A stretch of 64,000 nucleotides of DNA from assembly GCA_008694505.1 (NCBI GenBank), contig VZDJ01004378.1, positions 24,675,012 through 24,739,011 on the forward strand, in the 5' to 3' direction. Below, piece after piece: positions 11,168-24,877 of the stretch. Origin of the DNA: Cyanoderma ruficeps (Eukaryota; Chordata; Aves; Passeriformes; Timaliidae). The number at the start of each line of letters is the position of its first letter. Position 1 is the stretch's first letter. The notes below the pieces were generated by a model. The model saw only the letters and a program-made list of their open reading frames with translations. It ran no database searches and had not been told where the DNA came from. The position numbers and the translations under genes are program-made.

Positions 11168-13416
11168 ATAAACAAAAGTAAAACCAAACAAGCAAAAATA
11201 AAAGCAAAAACAAAAAACCAGAGCTTGTTAGTCTAAGTGAAAGAAAACATAGATCAGACTAAATTTTGCCTGACAAAATAGAAATGCAGATCAGACCTTA
11301 CCCCTATGATTATCACCTAATGGGCTGGTCAAAAAGGGCAACTCAGACAAGCACACTGGATTAAAAGTGCATACATAATAAATGCTTGCATAGAAAAAGG
11401 ATGTTAAGGCATCATCTGTGATGAGATGAATAAAAAGGCTCTGACCAGAAAAGAAGTCAGTCATTGCAAAAATATTGACATTTTTCTGGTCATTTCAACA
11501 TCAGGAACAAGTCAAATATTAACAAAAATTTATGAGAAATAGATAAATTGTGCTCCTCTTTGGAAAATTTTTCTGAAGGTAATCAGTTTCATTGTTTGCC
11601 AAAAAATCAATTTAACATTTCTTGGGTTTGTCTTGTATTCCTGCTTTCTCATTATCTAGAACAAAAACCCCTCCAGTAACCACTATTTTCTTCCTACTTG
11701 CAGCACTTACACTCTGTAATTAAATATTCTGTTGTCTTGTTTTAATAAGCTAAACTCTGCATCTTTATGGTCTTTCCATTTTCTTCAGTCTTTGAATTAT
11801 TTCTGAGGTTGTTCATTATGCCCTGCCCTGTGCAGTACAATACAATACACAAGAGGAAAAGTTTTCCCCTGATTGCGCTAATATTTTGCTTAAAAGGGGT
11901 TTATTTTACTACACATTCCATGTTGTTTTGTATAACTGTCCCACCCTCTACCTTAATTGCCATGCGGTCCCCCCTTCTATCATACCCTGTAGAAGAAGCA
12001 TTGCATGGTGTTCTGTGCCGAGTTTCTACAAAGCTTCAGAAAAAGCATTTCCAGTGAGATGTAATGGGAGCAATTCCCTCTGGTCACTGTTTTGGTGGGC
12101 TGCAGTTAGTTCTCAACCTCTGTGATGCAATATGCTTGATTTACCCTGTATAGCATTATTGTTTTAAAGAGAAAGCCAGGTAGTACTGACTCAAGTGTCC
12201 AGAATATGTCAAAGCAGACTATGAGTTTGGTAAATAAATGAGTTTTCATTGCAGTAATCTCCTCAGTGAAGAAAAACATAGTTGTTTGACCATTTTCTAT
12301 AAAATAATATGGAGCTGTACTGATTATGTTTATATTTTTCTATCAGAGGAGTACCAGCTTTCTTATTTATCATAGTGCCTGGGAATGAGGACATGCACAG
12401 TTCTCCACATATCTTGGGGTCATCTTACTTGACTTTTGAAAAACTGCTACAATATTAGCACTCAGAATTCTTACTTGTTCCCAGTACACCAGAATTTAAA
12501 ATTTAGTAATCAGATCAGGGATTACCTCCACCTCAGGCTAGTGAATGCAAGTTGACTGGCCCTATACAGCTGAATTGCTAACCTAGCATCAAATTTGAAT
12601 AAACATTGCTAATGCACCATGTTTCTGTCCCTCATACCTTTGGTGTGCTGGTTACTTCCTATGTATTTCTGCAGAAAGTAACCCAGAGAGCTGTGTTCAA
12701 GTAGTGAAGTGATACAACAATATTCATAATTAAATACTCAGTTCCCCAAACCCAAAAGTGTGAAAGTGCTGTTAGTCCACTGATTACTGCATTAGCTGTG
12801 CATATGAATGAGTGACTGAACATGAAAATACTCAGATTTACATCTTCCTAATATTGTGCTTTTTTTTTCCCCCAAGAATTTAATACAATTTTTTTCTCCC
12901 ACAATAGCATCCACTTTTAGAAAATAGTGCCTATTCCCTGATTTCTATTTAATCCCTGTGATGCCCATAATCCTGTGTGGCATTTCCTTGGTGCCAGGTT
13001 AGCTGCAACACTCTCCACCCTCTTGATCTCCTTCCAATATTCTCTTTGGCAAGGTCACTTGTCCAAATTTCAATCTTAAATCTTATATTCCTGGGTGCAG
13101 TTCAATAATTGTGTATCATGATTCCTCTCTGCACATGATTTACCTGAATTCATTCAAACAAAGCCTTTTATTGCCATTTTTTCCTCGAATTTGTAAGGCA
13201 CACTAAACATGCTAGAATGAATTTAATTTAATAAACTATTTTGTTGAAAACTGGAGTGTTGCTATATGAAATTACTTGTTTGTGTGACTGCCCAACACTT
13301 CTTTAGTTGGAGGCTGGAAGTGAGGGCCTCAGTGATACATAGCCAGGGGATGCAGGGTGAATGCTTTCAGGATGAGAGGAGGGAAACAATTTGAGGAATA
13401 CTTCTGTGTCACTCAC

Positions 13417-13506
13417 AGTTAGCATGTAGGCTGCTGCCAAATGCTGGTTATTGTCTTCCTTCCTGAAGCACTGGTGAACACTGCAGCACAATGCTATTTT
13501 CAGCTC
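13417..13506 (-). CDS. Possible internal exon, unidentified protein
   Basis: A consensus donor (CTAACT/GTGAGT, minus strand) closes a 90-nt, 30-codon block reading ELKIALCCSVHQCF and then KEDNNQHLAAAYMLT, helix-like and Ala/Leu rich. The acceptor after CTTGTCAAG is mediocre. An alternative after CACGCAG would start the exon at 13537 in another phase. With the first acceptor it joins in phase to the candidate at 15726-15938. An armadillo/HEAT-like helical protein is possible but unproven. Confidence 0.3.
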
Positions 13507-15257
13507 CTTGACAAGATGATTACAATGTAAAGTCATGCTGCGTGACCAGCATGCCAGGTGTTCCCTGCTCTAGCTCTGCTTTTATTACTTTGGGGACGAG
13601 AGAATGATGAAGGGAAGGATTGGAGTTACTTAGATTTTCCAACAGCAGGTCAGCTTAGATAGCTGGGCTATATTTACTCGAGGCATTGGCATACTGTGTC
13701 TGTCATTTTTTTCGTTTTACAAATAAAAATTAATTGGAACAAAATTAGCCAAAATAAAATGCAGTCTGTTAGGAATTTCCAAGGCAAATTTTGCACTTCT
13801 GAGAGGTTAAATAGTGCCAAGTTAGGTAGGCTTTCCCCAAGCTGAACCGCTGTTGAGAGGGCTGCAGTTTAGCAAACGCCCCAAACCACACAGCATACAT
13901 GCTAACAGGGGGAACATGGGTTGGAAGGCAGAGGAGAAATGTAGCACAGATACCTTTTCCTTCCAGGCCTTAAGTCCCCTGCTAATAGATATAAAAACTA
14001 GAAAAAACTAGAAAAATTACAGATTACTAGAAAAATTACAAATTGCAATTCTGTTTTTTAGTATGCTTTCTTTTTAGTAGGAATTTGAAAGAGATCAGAT
14101 ACACAACTTAAAAATCCAATAGCTGTAACAGTTGATAACTCACAACTAACATGTTTCCTCTGAATTTTTGTTTTGTATACTGTGATCAAAAGACATAATT
14201 CCCATCCTGATTTCATAGTGGCAAAATTTTCCAAGGATGTCTTGCAACTAACTAAGAAATACAAATATATTTCAAGATACCTATTTAAATCCAAAAAGAC
14301 TCGAGTCTGACTGTGTTGGTGGATCCAGATACATTTTAAGATATCTGGCCTAGATTAGCAATTTTCCTTTCTGATGGAAATGAGTCAAAGAACAGTATGA
14401 ATGGGGCAGCAATAGATCCTTACTGTGACTTTTTTTTCAAGCTTAGGAGGTTAAATACATATAAGCAGTCCCAAAGGAAAGGAAGCACTGATGATATTAG
14501 CTAACAAGGACTTCGAAGAGTCTTTCAAAACTTATCAGTCTAAAGGGAAAGTGATAAATGGCAAAATAAATGTATGACTCCACATAAAATAAAGAGACAT
14601 ATAGAAAATAAATTAGTTCCAAAGCCATTTGTGATAAAGGAAAATATAAGTTGTTATTTTAAATTTGAGTCACAAACTTTGATTGCCTTTGAAAGAAATT
14701 CAAGGGAAGTTTCCTCACAATTTTTATTTAGCTTGAAAAATCCTGTAGGTCGCAAAATTATCACACAAGTTAGGAAAAAGCCTTGCAATGGTAGCGGCAT
14801 CAGAGTATAAATAAGCTCTATCATTATTAGATTATGGCCTAATAAAACTACACCAGTGACCCACTTTTCATTGGCACAAAAAGCTTCTATAGTTCAGTTG
14901 TATGCATTCAAAAGAGCTCTGGCAGTGACCAAACCAGATCAGCAGCATGAAACTCCTCTATCTAGTCTTTGGCTCAGACTAGCCTTCTCTCAGTGCAGAT
15001 TTATGGTCTTCTAATCTGCCTTGACCATATTCAGCAATTAAAGTGGGAGCTATCTTTGAAAGGACTCAGAACTAAGGAAAATTTCACCAAAGCTACTAGA
15101 ATTTGGTTATTCACCTGTATAGTCATGGAAATCATTCATCTGACACATTTATTCTGCAGTTACTTATGGTGAAAAAGGAAAGGCTGTCTGAGCTGCATGA
15201 TGCCTCAATTCCCTGAGCCTCACTGAGGCACAGACATCAACTGAGCTTCTCAAAGTC

Positions 15258-15274
15258 AAAAAAAAAAAAAAAAA
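15258..15274. repeat. Poly(A) run
   Basis: Seventeen A residues, a simple low-complexity tract with no retroposon body recognised next to it. Confidence 0.85.
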
Positions 15275-15725
15275 TCTACAATTTCAGTAAACGAGCAATC
15301 TTTTAAAATACCTCCCACTTTCAATCAACTGTTTTCCTGTCCCAGCATTTAGGCACTACTTGCCATCTTGACATGTTTGTTTTCATAGGAGAAACTGTGA
15401 TTTGGGGCAGCTGAAGTGTCTCTGATGAAAGCCTGTGTATTTGCAAAGAATGTACACAAAGCTTCATTTCCCTGAATGTGGTAGGAACAAACAGCAGAAG
15501 GTTATTTCCTTCCTCAGAAATCTAGCTCTCCATTTTCAGTAGGTACTCTACTTGACAGAAGCTTTTTGTCTTGCCTTTCTCCCCCGGCCACCCACATTGC
15601 CTATTTGTTTTATCCCAGTTTTCTGATAATTTCTAAACACATAGCTCCTATCAGTTAATGTCTCAGTCAGTGAATATATAATAATTTCCCAGAAAGTTCT
15701 TTGTTCTCCTCAAATTAGTTCATAC

Positions 15726-15938
15726 TTCAGCTTGTCTTTGTAGGATAACTGCTTGGGTGGTGGCTTCTACTGTTTTCAGCAAATTTACTTCGTACAGGAG
15801 CTTAGCTGCTGCTTCTTGTTTAGACTGAATGGAGGGTGCCCCCATAACCAGGGAATTAATGAGGCTTGGAATTTTCTGCAGATCAAAGACAAACTTTGTG
15901 GCAGCCATTAACATCTCCCAGCACTTGAGCACAGCATT
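15726..15938 (-). CDS. Probable exon of an unidentified helical protein
   Basis: On the minus strand an acceptor (GGCTTTTCTTTTTTTTCTCAAG) is followed by 71 codons beginning NAVLKCWEMLMAATKF. The frame then meets GAA/GTATGA, which is either a donor or the end V-stop at 15720. Codon third positions are visibly more GC-rich than the flanks. The product is a regular succession of amphipathic helices (KIPSLINSLVMGAP, EAAAKLLYEVNLLK), like an armadillo/HEAT-type solenoid. It joins in phase 0 to the block at 16469-16582. No AATAAA lies close downstream, which favours an internal exon. The protein is not identified. Confidence 0.45.
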
Positions 15939-16468
15939 CTTGAGAAAAAAAAGAAAAGCCTATAATTATCAAGCCACAACATCACCTAATCATCCATTTC
16001 TCCTCCTTGCAGTATTTCCCTCAGGACATCATGTGATGTTACACTTCAGACAGAAAATTAAATGAAAAAGGGGAGAAAAGATCTTTTAAAAGATAACAGA
16101 AAAAGAAAGCAGAAAGAGATATAGCATAAATAAGTACACCTGAGAGGAAAGGGAGAGAAATAGTAGGATTGTAGATTTCCACAGATAAACTTCGGCATTA
16201 TGGGCTCTGATCTATATAGGGCAATAAATGAAAAATGGATGGCTACAGCATGCATTCTGATTTAGTTTTATGCCCATCCTCTCTTTGACTATGATTACCT
16301 CTTAACAGCTCCTAAACTATGGTAGTTTTGGTCTTGCTGTCCTACAGTCAGTAGTCATTCCGTGAAATATTCCAGCAAGTCAGGAGCAGCTTATGGGGAA
16401 ATTAAGTCTTATCCTCTTCAGGGGAAACAGCCTCTATCCGAGTGATGCAGCAATCATTCAACTTTAAC

Positions 16469-16582
16469 CTTCCGGAGTGTTTCTATCAGAGTCGTAAGAC
16501 AGATATATCCTAATGCAAGAACTGTGAACAAAACGATCTCAGCCATGGGAAAGCAATTAATAATCTCGGAAGAGAAATTTCC
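16469..16582 (-). CDS. Probable exon, hydrophobic helix
   Basis: The acceptor is very good (ATTTGCGTTTCCACTCAG, minus strand) and the donor is CGGAAG/GTTAAA. Between them lie exactly 38 codons in phase 0. The centre is a strongly hydrophobic helix (AEIVLFTVLALGYICL) ending in IETLRK, either a membrane segment or a buried solenoid helix. Joined to the next block it reads IETLRK-NAVLKCWE, a smooth helical continuation. The frame is also open through the 105-nt upstream interval to 16688, so intron retention or one long exon (16469-16932) is an alternative. Confidence 0.45.
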
Positions 16583-16687
16583 CTGAGTGGAAACGCAAAT
16601 TATATTCACCAAATACTTCTTATTTGCACAAACATAACACCAGCAAAGACTGCAATTATGCTTCTGGATGTGCCAGTTTTCCCAGAC

Positions 16688-16932
16688 CTTATGTACAACA
16701 TATCTGTACTCCACATGCGCGCACAGCACTTCTGGCAGGCTGGGCTTGCCATGCTTGCTCAGACATTCTGTGCCCTGGCAGCTGTCTATCAGGTTATAGA
16801 AGCTAGATGTCACACCTGGGGCCTGAGAGCCCTGAATCCACGCTTTGTGCACAGCAGTGAGTGTGGGCACAAAACTGTAATGTGTTCTGAGGAACATGTT
16901 CAAACTGTCTCTGAGTACCTCCAGAAAAAACC
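16688..16932 (-). CDS. Probable exon, unidentified protein
   Basis: A textbook acceptor (CTGTCTTTCTGCTCCTGCAG, minus strand) opens a frame with two leading bases and 81 codons, closed by CATAAG/GTCTGG. The start reads FFLEVLRDSLNMFLRTHY. Later parts are HKAWIQG, a Cys-containing stretch (SCQGTECLSKHGKPSLPE) and HVEYRYVVHK. It contains several CpGs, unusual for this window. This is part of the longest open frame of the window outside repeats. One such frame is within what chance could give, so splice context and continuity with the next two blocks carry the call. The product is not recognised. Confidence 0.45.
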
Positions 16933-18541
16933 CTGCAGGAGCAGAAAGACAGATTGGTTAGTCTGTGAGATAATCACAATAAATATCATTTTTCAACACA
17001 GATAATACAAAAGAATTAATAACAAGTGGGATCACTTATCCACTGTTACACTGACAACTTTTCTACTTAGCAAATTAGTCTGGACAAAGCCATAACAATA
17101 CAGAACTGTGTTCACACCAGCTCTAGTCCATAAGACAAGTAAATTATTCTTCTACCAAACACTGCATTCATGCAGTGATGAGGCTTTCAGGGAACTTCCT
17201 GTCCAAAGTGATAGGAACAGTCTAGATAAGCCTGTAATTAAACTTGGAAAGGGGCAGATTAAATTAAGTACTAGCATGCCTTACTTAGGCACTTTTGCTT
17301 AGTTTTGCACTGCTATTTTCTTTTCACTTAGCCAAGGTTTTGAGGTTTGTTTTTTTTTCCAATTAATTGCCTAGTTTCTCTTCCTATTTGCAAAGAATTC
17401 AAATAAATAAAGGTAAAGTAACAGAAATAATTTCATTTTAAACATTATGCTGCAAATTCTTTCACTTTCAGATATAGAGACCAAATGGATAGGCAGATAC
17501 ACAGATTCTAACTATTCACAGTGGGAGCAATCGACTAGGGCTTTTCTGACCCAGTTCAGTGCCAGACGTTTTGCAAACTAAAATTGCAAACTAAAACCAT
17601 CTTCAAATATTAATAAACAAATAAAATAGCAAATTGAAAAATAAAAAATACAACTCTTTAGATGAATAATATTCTATAACAGGAAAAGAACATTCTTAAT
17701 AAGAGTATTTATGTTTTATTATAAATAAAAAAGATGTCTACGTCCAGCATTTTAGAAATTCAGTGAGAAGTTTCAAATTTCTGGTTTCATCTGTCTTAAA
17801 GAGAAATAACTTTGATCTTTTCCATAATTTAATCTTTTTGTATTATCTCAACTCCAAAGCAGGCCTATTTAAATGCCTTGGTAATAATTTTTTTACAAGA
17901 TGTCTGAAGTTACTTGGGCTCAGGAAGTATGAATTATATGGGAAAAACAAGAACAAGAGCATCTAAGGTTGCCACCATGTGGATCCTTAAGCTTCCTGAG
18001 TCTCAGGAGATCTTTTAATGTTGACAGGGCAATGGTTTGGCTGACTGTCTGAGCAATAGGTAGACAGAGCTGTAAGCATGCCAAAAATGCATAGCTGAGG
18101 CAGGAGTCATCTGCTGGCCACGTACATTAGTGTTCATTGATTGACACGTTTAGACGTTGGATGAGAATGACAGTTTTATAGTCTCCTGTAGATGGGTGAG
18201 GAGTAAAAATAAATAATCATCTTGGGATGAAGGAAAAACATGACAAAACAAGTCTAATTTGTTATGTCTCACAGCCAATAGAATAGCAACTCCATGCTCC
18301 CAGCTTTACTCATAAGTCCATGTGAAAACCACTCTTCAAAGTGTGCATTTCCCACTGGAGGGACAAGACAGGAAAGGCAACACAGAGGAGGAGCAACACA
18401 CTGAAGATGGGGCCTGCATAACAACAGTTGAAAAGAAAATTTTACTTCTGCAAAGTGTCGGAAAATCAGCAAGATCTCTCAGGCTGAGGTTGTAAGAGAC
18501 ATGGAGTAAGTTTTACAGATGCTTCAGAGAGCTGAAGCAAT

Positions 18542-18592
18542 TTCTCTTTACTGATTGAACTGCTGAGTAATTCTCTTTACTGATTGAACTGC
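18542..18592. repeat. Two-copy tandem duplication, period 29
   Basis: A 22-base unit (TTCTCTTTACTGATTGAACT followed by GC) occurs at 18542-18563 and again, identical, at 18571-18592. The 7-base linker is TGAGTAA. Exact identity suggests a recent local duplication. Confidence 0.9.
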
Positions 18593-20785
18593 CCAGAAAG
18601 CAGTACATATAAACTCATTCCCTTCTTCTGCCAAGAGACAGTTCAGCTCCCTCATAACTTCTCCATTAACAGCTATGTTTGATGGCTGGTAATTCCAAGC
18701 GTTTCTCATTTTATCTGTTTCACTTTGCCTGGATTCTTTAAATTGTCACAGAAAGGATATGAAATAAACACTTGTCTTGGTCACATTTAGAGCTGTTAAA
18801 AGAGGTGGGCATTTTCTTGAGTCAGTCATTGCCAGCCCAGTTGAACAGTTTAACTCACTCCCTGAATCCAGAGAAAAAATTAAAAATATCATATGTCACC
18901 TTCTAATGGGCTCTGCCCACCCAAAAGGCCTCTAAAACTGGCTGCTGGGCAGTTGTTGTACCTTGGATTGTACCTTGATGGCCTAATGCTAAGAGCATTT
19001 TCAGAAAAGCATGCCTGTATCTTCTCAGCAACATCCTCATGCATGCAACCTCCTTCTCTCAACTGCTGTTGAGATGCTTTGAAGCCTCCTCTTCCCCAGC
19101 TGTTTTATAATTCTACCTTCAAAAATCATTTTTAAATCAGAAACTATTGTTCAAATTTGAATCAAGATGATTGACAAATTTCATCAATCCTCCATTTTTA
19201 ACATGCAGTCTACACAGCAAACACCTCAGCTGTGTTTAATCTGATCCAGGGCCATGCACAGTGATGGGGAAAGGATGGAGAGGTCTTGGTCCCCAGTGTT
19301 CACACTAAATATCTGGAAGAAGACCACTGCATGGACAAATTTTAGTCTAGTTCTCATTGTAATCCACAAGTAGGACCCCAGAGGTGTCTTTTGCCAGACT
19401 GCTGTCAGAGAAGACAGTGTAGAAATCAGACCTAACAACAGTGTTTCTTACATTTGTATGTGAAGTGGATGTCTGACAAAGACGTTCAGGCCGGTGGAAA
19501 ATTAAAGTCTGAAACTGTAGCTGTTGGAGAAACCTGACAGCAGTTTTTGTTTAATGACCCATTTCAGGCCAACCATCCTATTATGCCTCAGAATATTAAA
19601 ACTGGATTGTAATTTTCCAGAGTGTTTGAAGGGCATAAGTCCTGTTTTTCCAAAGGACTTTAGGCTGCATGCAGCTTACCTATTTTTATCACCTCATTCG
19701 GGCATTAAGTTAATTGATATAAACATACAAAGCCCTAGAGACTCAGCTAGAAGATGATGGAAGGTTCCCAACACATAGCAATTTTTTAATTTTCTTTTTG
19801 CTTACTGATGTTTTTAGGTAGTCTAAGAACAAAATTTACTTTGCCAAAATAGTGACTAAGTTATTTAGTGTATATATAAAAGTATTTTTCTTGATGCTTA
19901 TGCTATTGATTCTCTTTCATATAGTCTTCAATCAAACAGAATCTGAAATTCCTGTGATTATTGAATCATTTAACAACATACTTCTATGAAGACTAATCTG
20001 ACAGTTAGAAGTAATTCAATGTGAAGCCTGTCATGCATCTAAAAATCACTTCAGAAATTCTTTATTGTGGTTATCTTTTTTCCAGAAGTTTCAGGTGTGG
20101 GGAGGAATCACGGTAATTTTTCTCCTGTGTTGAGGACATAGATTGCCTTGCTCCATTGTATGTCCCTGCAGCCCTGTGTAATATTGTTTTCTCTGAGGAG
20201 TCTGAAAGTTGATAGGACCAGCATTAATTCGATGGTGTAGATGGAAGGATTAGGTCCAAGACAGCCTGAAATCTCTGTAGTTTGAAAACTCAATTTATGC
20301 ATATTTAGACAATGCAGTAATCCCAGACACTGCCTAGGAGCAAATAAAACAGGATGGCACATTGTAAAAACCTGTATAAATCCATTTTTTCCTTGGTTTT
20401 GTGCATTTTTTGGGGGGAATTTACTGAAAGACAAACATCTATTGGAAAAGCAGTGAAGTAAATCTGTCTCTAAGAATTAAGCCCAACCAAGTAGCTTATG
20501 ATTGTTTATTACTTATCTTTCCTTTTGAGAGCTATTTGAAGATGAGAAAGCTGTGTCTCCTACTGTAGGGCAGGAGAACATATTGCCTCAATAACTGCTA
20601 GCTAATAATAGTGGTACACAATTAAGTCTTCAACCAGGCACACATGCTAGCCAGTAAACATTTAGCTACCAGGTAGCAGACACATGGCCTTACACATAAC
20701 AAGCAAAAATAGCTGCTCTCTGGGCCTTTTTTCTCCATTTGCTTGTTAGCATGTGTCACTGCACACTGGTTTTGTTGGGAGGAAC

Positions 20786-20880
20786 CAGACATGGACAGAT
20801 AGCGTGCGGGCTTGCCATTGTTATCATTGACAATGAATATCACCAGCAGGAAGCTCAGGGATTCCAAGAACACATTGCAG
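20786..20880 (-). CDS. Possible internal exon with hydrophobic segment
   Basis: On the minus strand an acceptor (GATAGTGATTTCAG) and a donor (GTCTG/GTTCCT) bound 95 nt. The open frame is 31 codons with one base left at each end. It contains a hydrophobic stretch (FLESLSFLLVIFIVND), possibly transmembrane. The frame remains open past the donor to 20622, so the exon end is a choice rather than forced. Not recognised. Confidence 0.22.
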
Positions 20881-23539
20881 CTGAAATCACTATCAGTGTG
20901 AGGTTAAAAATGCCTGGAACGAGAAGGTTATCCTTGGACAAAATACTTTCATGTCAATCCTTGTTTAAGCCACTGCAAAAGCCCAAGCTAGGATGATTAA
21001 TCAACAAGTTACAAAAAGTCACTGGGAAAGAAGGCTGCAATTCCCATTAAGATCTTTTAAGCAGTCTGCTGTTTCCTAACAATCCAGAGGAAACATCAAG
21101 TGCAAAGCTCTTTGTTGTGTTTCAGTCACATAGCTCCTGCTTTTCTCACAGGCTATGACCCACACATCAGACAGAGGAACAGGGAGATACGAGGTGCGGG
21201 AAGCAGCTGAGTGGCCAGTTGAAAAAATATGATGTGCATTAAAAACTGTGCTTCATATGGCAGAGTAAAGCAGGAGGACTTCAAGAAAAAATTATCTATT
21301 GATTTCTCCCCCTCAAGATTTGCTCAATTTTCAATGCTTTTTTAGACCTGGATAACAAATTTTCCTGGCTGGATGTGTAATATGATGGAGCAGGGTGTTG
21401 TGCATGCACCGTATTGTGTCTCCAGTTCTCCTTGAAGCAACAAACCCTACCACCCATGCATGTTAGCTACTTTACTTCAAGGGATTTATTGTGCACAGAT
21501 ATATTTCCTACCCACATTCCCCTTCCTGCATCCAAGAAGTACTCAAGAAAGAGAGAGAGCCAAGAAAAGGCTCCTGTAGATGTCAAAGTAATTTTTGCAA
21601 GATAAGAGGACCTGTCTTACATCATTATACTACCAAGGGATCCCAGCACAGACTGATGTCCCACGGACTAGGCACCATAAAATCTGCAAGGAGAAAAAGG
21701 CCCTTTATCCAGGACTTATAAAAAACAATACAAAGTGGTTGGGAGAAGACAAAAAAGCTTGATGTTCTGCAGGTCACATAGGTGAGCTGCTCCAGATAAT
21801 ATATTGCTGAAATGCATCAAAACCTCTTTTTAAATTTTCCACAAGTTATACAGAATATCTCACTCTGCAGCTCTGTTGTGCCACACAGAGCAGAGTTTTG
21901 CTTTAGAGCATGAATTCATTTTGCTGTGAACTTCAGGTCTTAACTATAGCACAGAACAGGTCAGAAATCTAATCATAAATCTGGTTTCCAAAAATGACCT
22001 AAGCTCAAAATTCCTCATTGAAAAGGCATAAAAGCCTCTGGCTTGCTCAAAGTTTATCACTCATTTCTTACTTTGTAAACATAAGTAGAAAGTCTTATTG
22101 TGCTTCCTTCTGTCTTAGGGTAAATCCAAAGTGTCTTTACTGCAATCATCTTTGTTCTTCTGCTGACCTCCTGGAATGCAGGAACATGGTAATAATCATA
22201 ACAAAACTCATTAAGCTACCTCAGAAGGATGCATATAAAATTACACCCTGACTACAATCTCTCCACAACAAAGTTACATTGATAACAAGAAAAAAATTAC
22301 AAGAGAAAGGTAAAACTCTCTAAAGAGTGTCTTGTAAGGAGATAATAAGCTCCTGCTGGTGTCAAGACCATAGGAATCATTTAAATAGAAAGAGGGAGAG
22401 GCTGCATGTTCAAGAAGTGTGCAGATGGACTCTGTATGTGTTTCTTATAGAAATCATCCTGTGATTTGGTCCTACCAAGCCCTCCCAAAAAAAAAAGCAA
22501 CTATAATCAAAGTTCGTGGTAGAAGTGTCTTAGCATCACAAAAAACTGAAAAGAAAAGAAAAAGAAAAATATTTTAACAGCATTTATTCTGTTGTTTCCT
22601 ACTCCACATTGCTGAGCCTATCTGGTATGCCTGTAAAGTGAAATGTTGTCCAGAAGAAATGACTTCCAGGGAGCCCTAATTTCTAAATCTAAAACAGGGT
22701 TTCCTCAATGAGCAGAGGCAATCTCAATCCCCAATACCCCCACGAATGTCGTTCAGCAAAGATACAACCACCAGATGGTGGCATTTCCACTGTATAAGGT
22801 ACTATGGTGACACTTGAGTTGGCGTGTCATTAACATGATTCACAGCACGTGTGTAATTTTCTATGCAAGAGCAGCCGTGTTTTAAAAGGATCTATAACTA
22901 TAACCAAAGGACAACAGTCTTTCAGGGCAGGCTCAAATGGTTCATTCATCATTTCCACAATACCTAGCAATACTAGGAAGACAGAAATTTTGAATTAGAG
23001 AAAACTGACTCTAAGAACTAGCAATGACAGGCAGAGGGGAGCACTTTTCTCCTGAGTTACCTGATAAAACCTGGGTTGTTCCATTTCCTGCAGATATCTT
23101 CCACTTCATCAGCAGTAAGTTTCTGTGCAGCTTAGGAAGAACAGCTGCTTAGGATACAAGAAATACAGCTCAGCAGTGGGAACAAGAAACTCCATAGACC
23201 TGCAGTTGCCTTTATTTCTTTCTCCTGAGAAGTCCACTGATCAAAGGGATATGCTGCTGACAAAGAGAAGTTGGGTACTGCTCCCTCTACAGTGTTTTGA
23301 AAACTGGCACAGGCTTTTCCTTAAAAAGTAACTTCATGCAAGTGATTTCAAGCTAATTTCTTGTATTGGTCTTATACAACATCAGGGGCCCAAAAAGCTG
23401 TAGCCAGCAATAAGAGTATGAAGTGGCATTCTTCACCTAGACATCTTTTGGAGCTGAAACTTCTTTGCATTTGACATCCAGAAAAGAGTAGTTCTGTCTT
23501 TTGAAATTTTTGCTGTCTTCTATTGTAACTCCTACAGTG

Positions 23540-23770
23540 GTTTTCGAAACTTAGGGCTGGAAGGGTCCTCCTGGGTCATCAAGTGCATTAGTAAACAGTA
23601 TCTTACTGTCTCTCAATAGTTGACAGTTCTTGCCACTACAATTTCTCTACTGAGAAGCAATTCCAGGATGCTACTCCTCTACTGGTTAGTAATATTTCCA
23701 TGTTTTTCAGACTAAATTTGTTTGTCCCCAGTTGTCTTGTGCTTCTGCTACTCACTCCTTCCCGATTTTT
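23540..23770 (-). mobile_element. Old, diverged CR1 fragment
   Basis: The plus strand reads AGGGCTGGAAGGGTCCTCCT and then GGTCATCAAG. It goes on through a degraded 3'-UTR-like stretch ending near a TTTTTCAGACTAAATTTG-like block. This is the reversed CR1 3' region, but the terminal 8-mers are gone and substitutions are many. It is clearly older than the copies at 5.1, 27.1 and 55.5 kb. Confidence 0.6.
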
Positions 23771-24872
23771 CCCTCCTAGATTAATCCATGGGATGACACA
23801 ATTCTGTCTCTACACAAAATATAAATTGGCAGTAATTCATATAAAGTAAATTCCAGATCCCTAAGGACTCCTAAAGGACAACTTTTATTGCTCTCTCATT
23901 GCTACCACTCTTCCACTTCTTTTCCTCACGCATGTATTTATTCAGGAACTTGTAATTCAAGTTACAGTTCACGCTGCACAGTAAGATTGAAGGAGTATTT
24001 TGCAGTTTTCAGTTCTTTTTACCTTTGCCCCAACATAGCTGCACTATCAAGACTCTCTAATTCAAAAAGGGTTAAGCCAGAAAAAAGACTTGTTTTACTT
24101 CAACTGTCTCACTGGTGATGGGTGCCTTTCCACAGTTCTGCTATTGTCGACTGCAATTGCATGAAAACCTTTTGCCAACAGAGTATGCCAGTATTCTCAT
24201 ATCAATGAGAATAAAGCAAAGAACTTCTTGTGTAAATACAACCTTGTTCAACATCCTGGCAACCCTGGCGCAGAGTGAGTAGAGCAAACAACCTGCTTCC
24301 TCACCCCTGAAAATGTATCTGAGCACATTAGTTGGTGCTGTTGGGCAGCTGGAACAGACCTTTCTTGTCTGGTACTTCCTGTGTAATTTCAAACTCCAGG
24401 GCTGGAATGTTACTGTGCACTCTGCAGAGTGGATTGGACAATTAGAAAAAGGCTAAACTTTCTACCCCTTCTTCATCTAGTGTAGAAGAGAAAAGTGCTT
24501 TAAGACACTCAAGAAAATTAAAACTTAACCCTTCTGGAGTTAATATATATATTATTGCAGTGCAGAACTTATTTTACTTTGCAAGTGGTAAAATGTCACA
24601 ACATCTTGGTAGGTCATTACTTTCAAATAGTATTCCTGTTGCACTGGGTTTAAGTCTGCACTTCAGATTATCACTTACCCTTCCTCTGTCTCTTCTCATA
24701 GACACATGATATGCCTTCCCTACCTCATTATAATGGATATCCAAGCTTTACAACAAGTGTTGAAGCCACCTGCCCTTATCTTTTATGTTTTGCTGCTTGA
24801 CCCGGAAAACCACTGTACATGCAAAAGGGCCTGTTTTGTATCACACACTCCAGTGAAACTGTAAAATTATAT

Positions 24873-24877
24873 ATGAG
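24873..24877. repeat. Target-site duplication, left copy
   Basis: ATGAG directly before the LTR TGTCATGG end. It matches 25457-25461. Confidence 0.9.
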
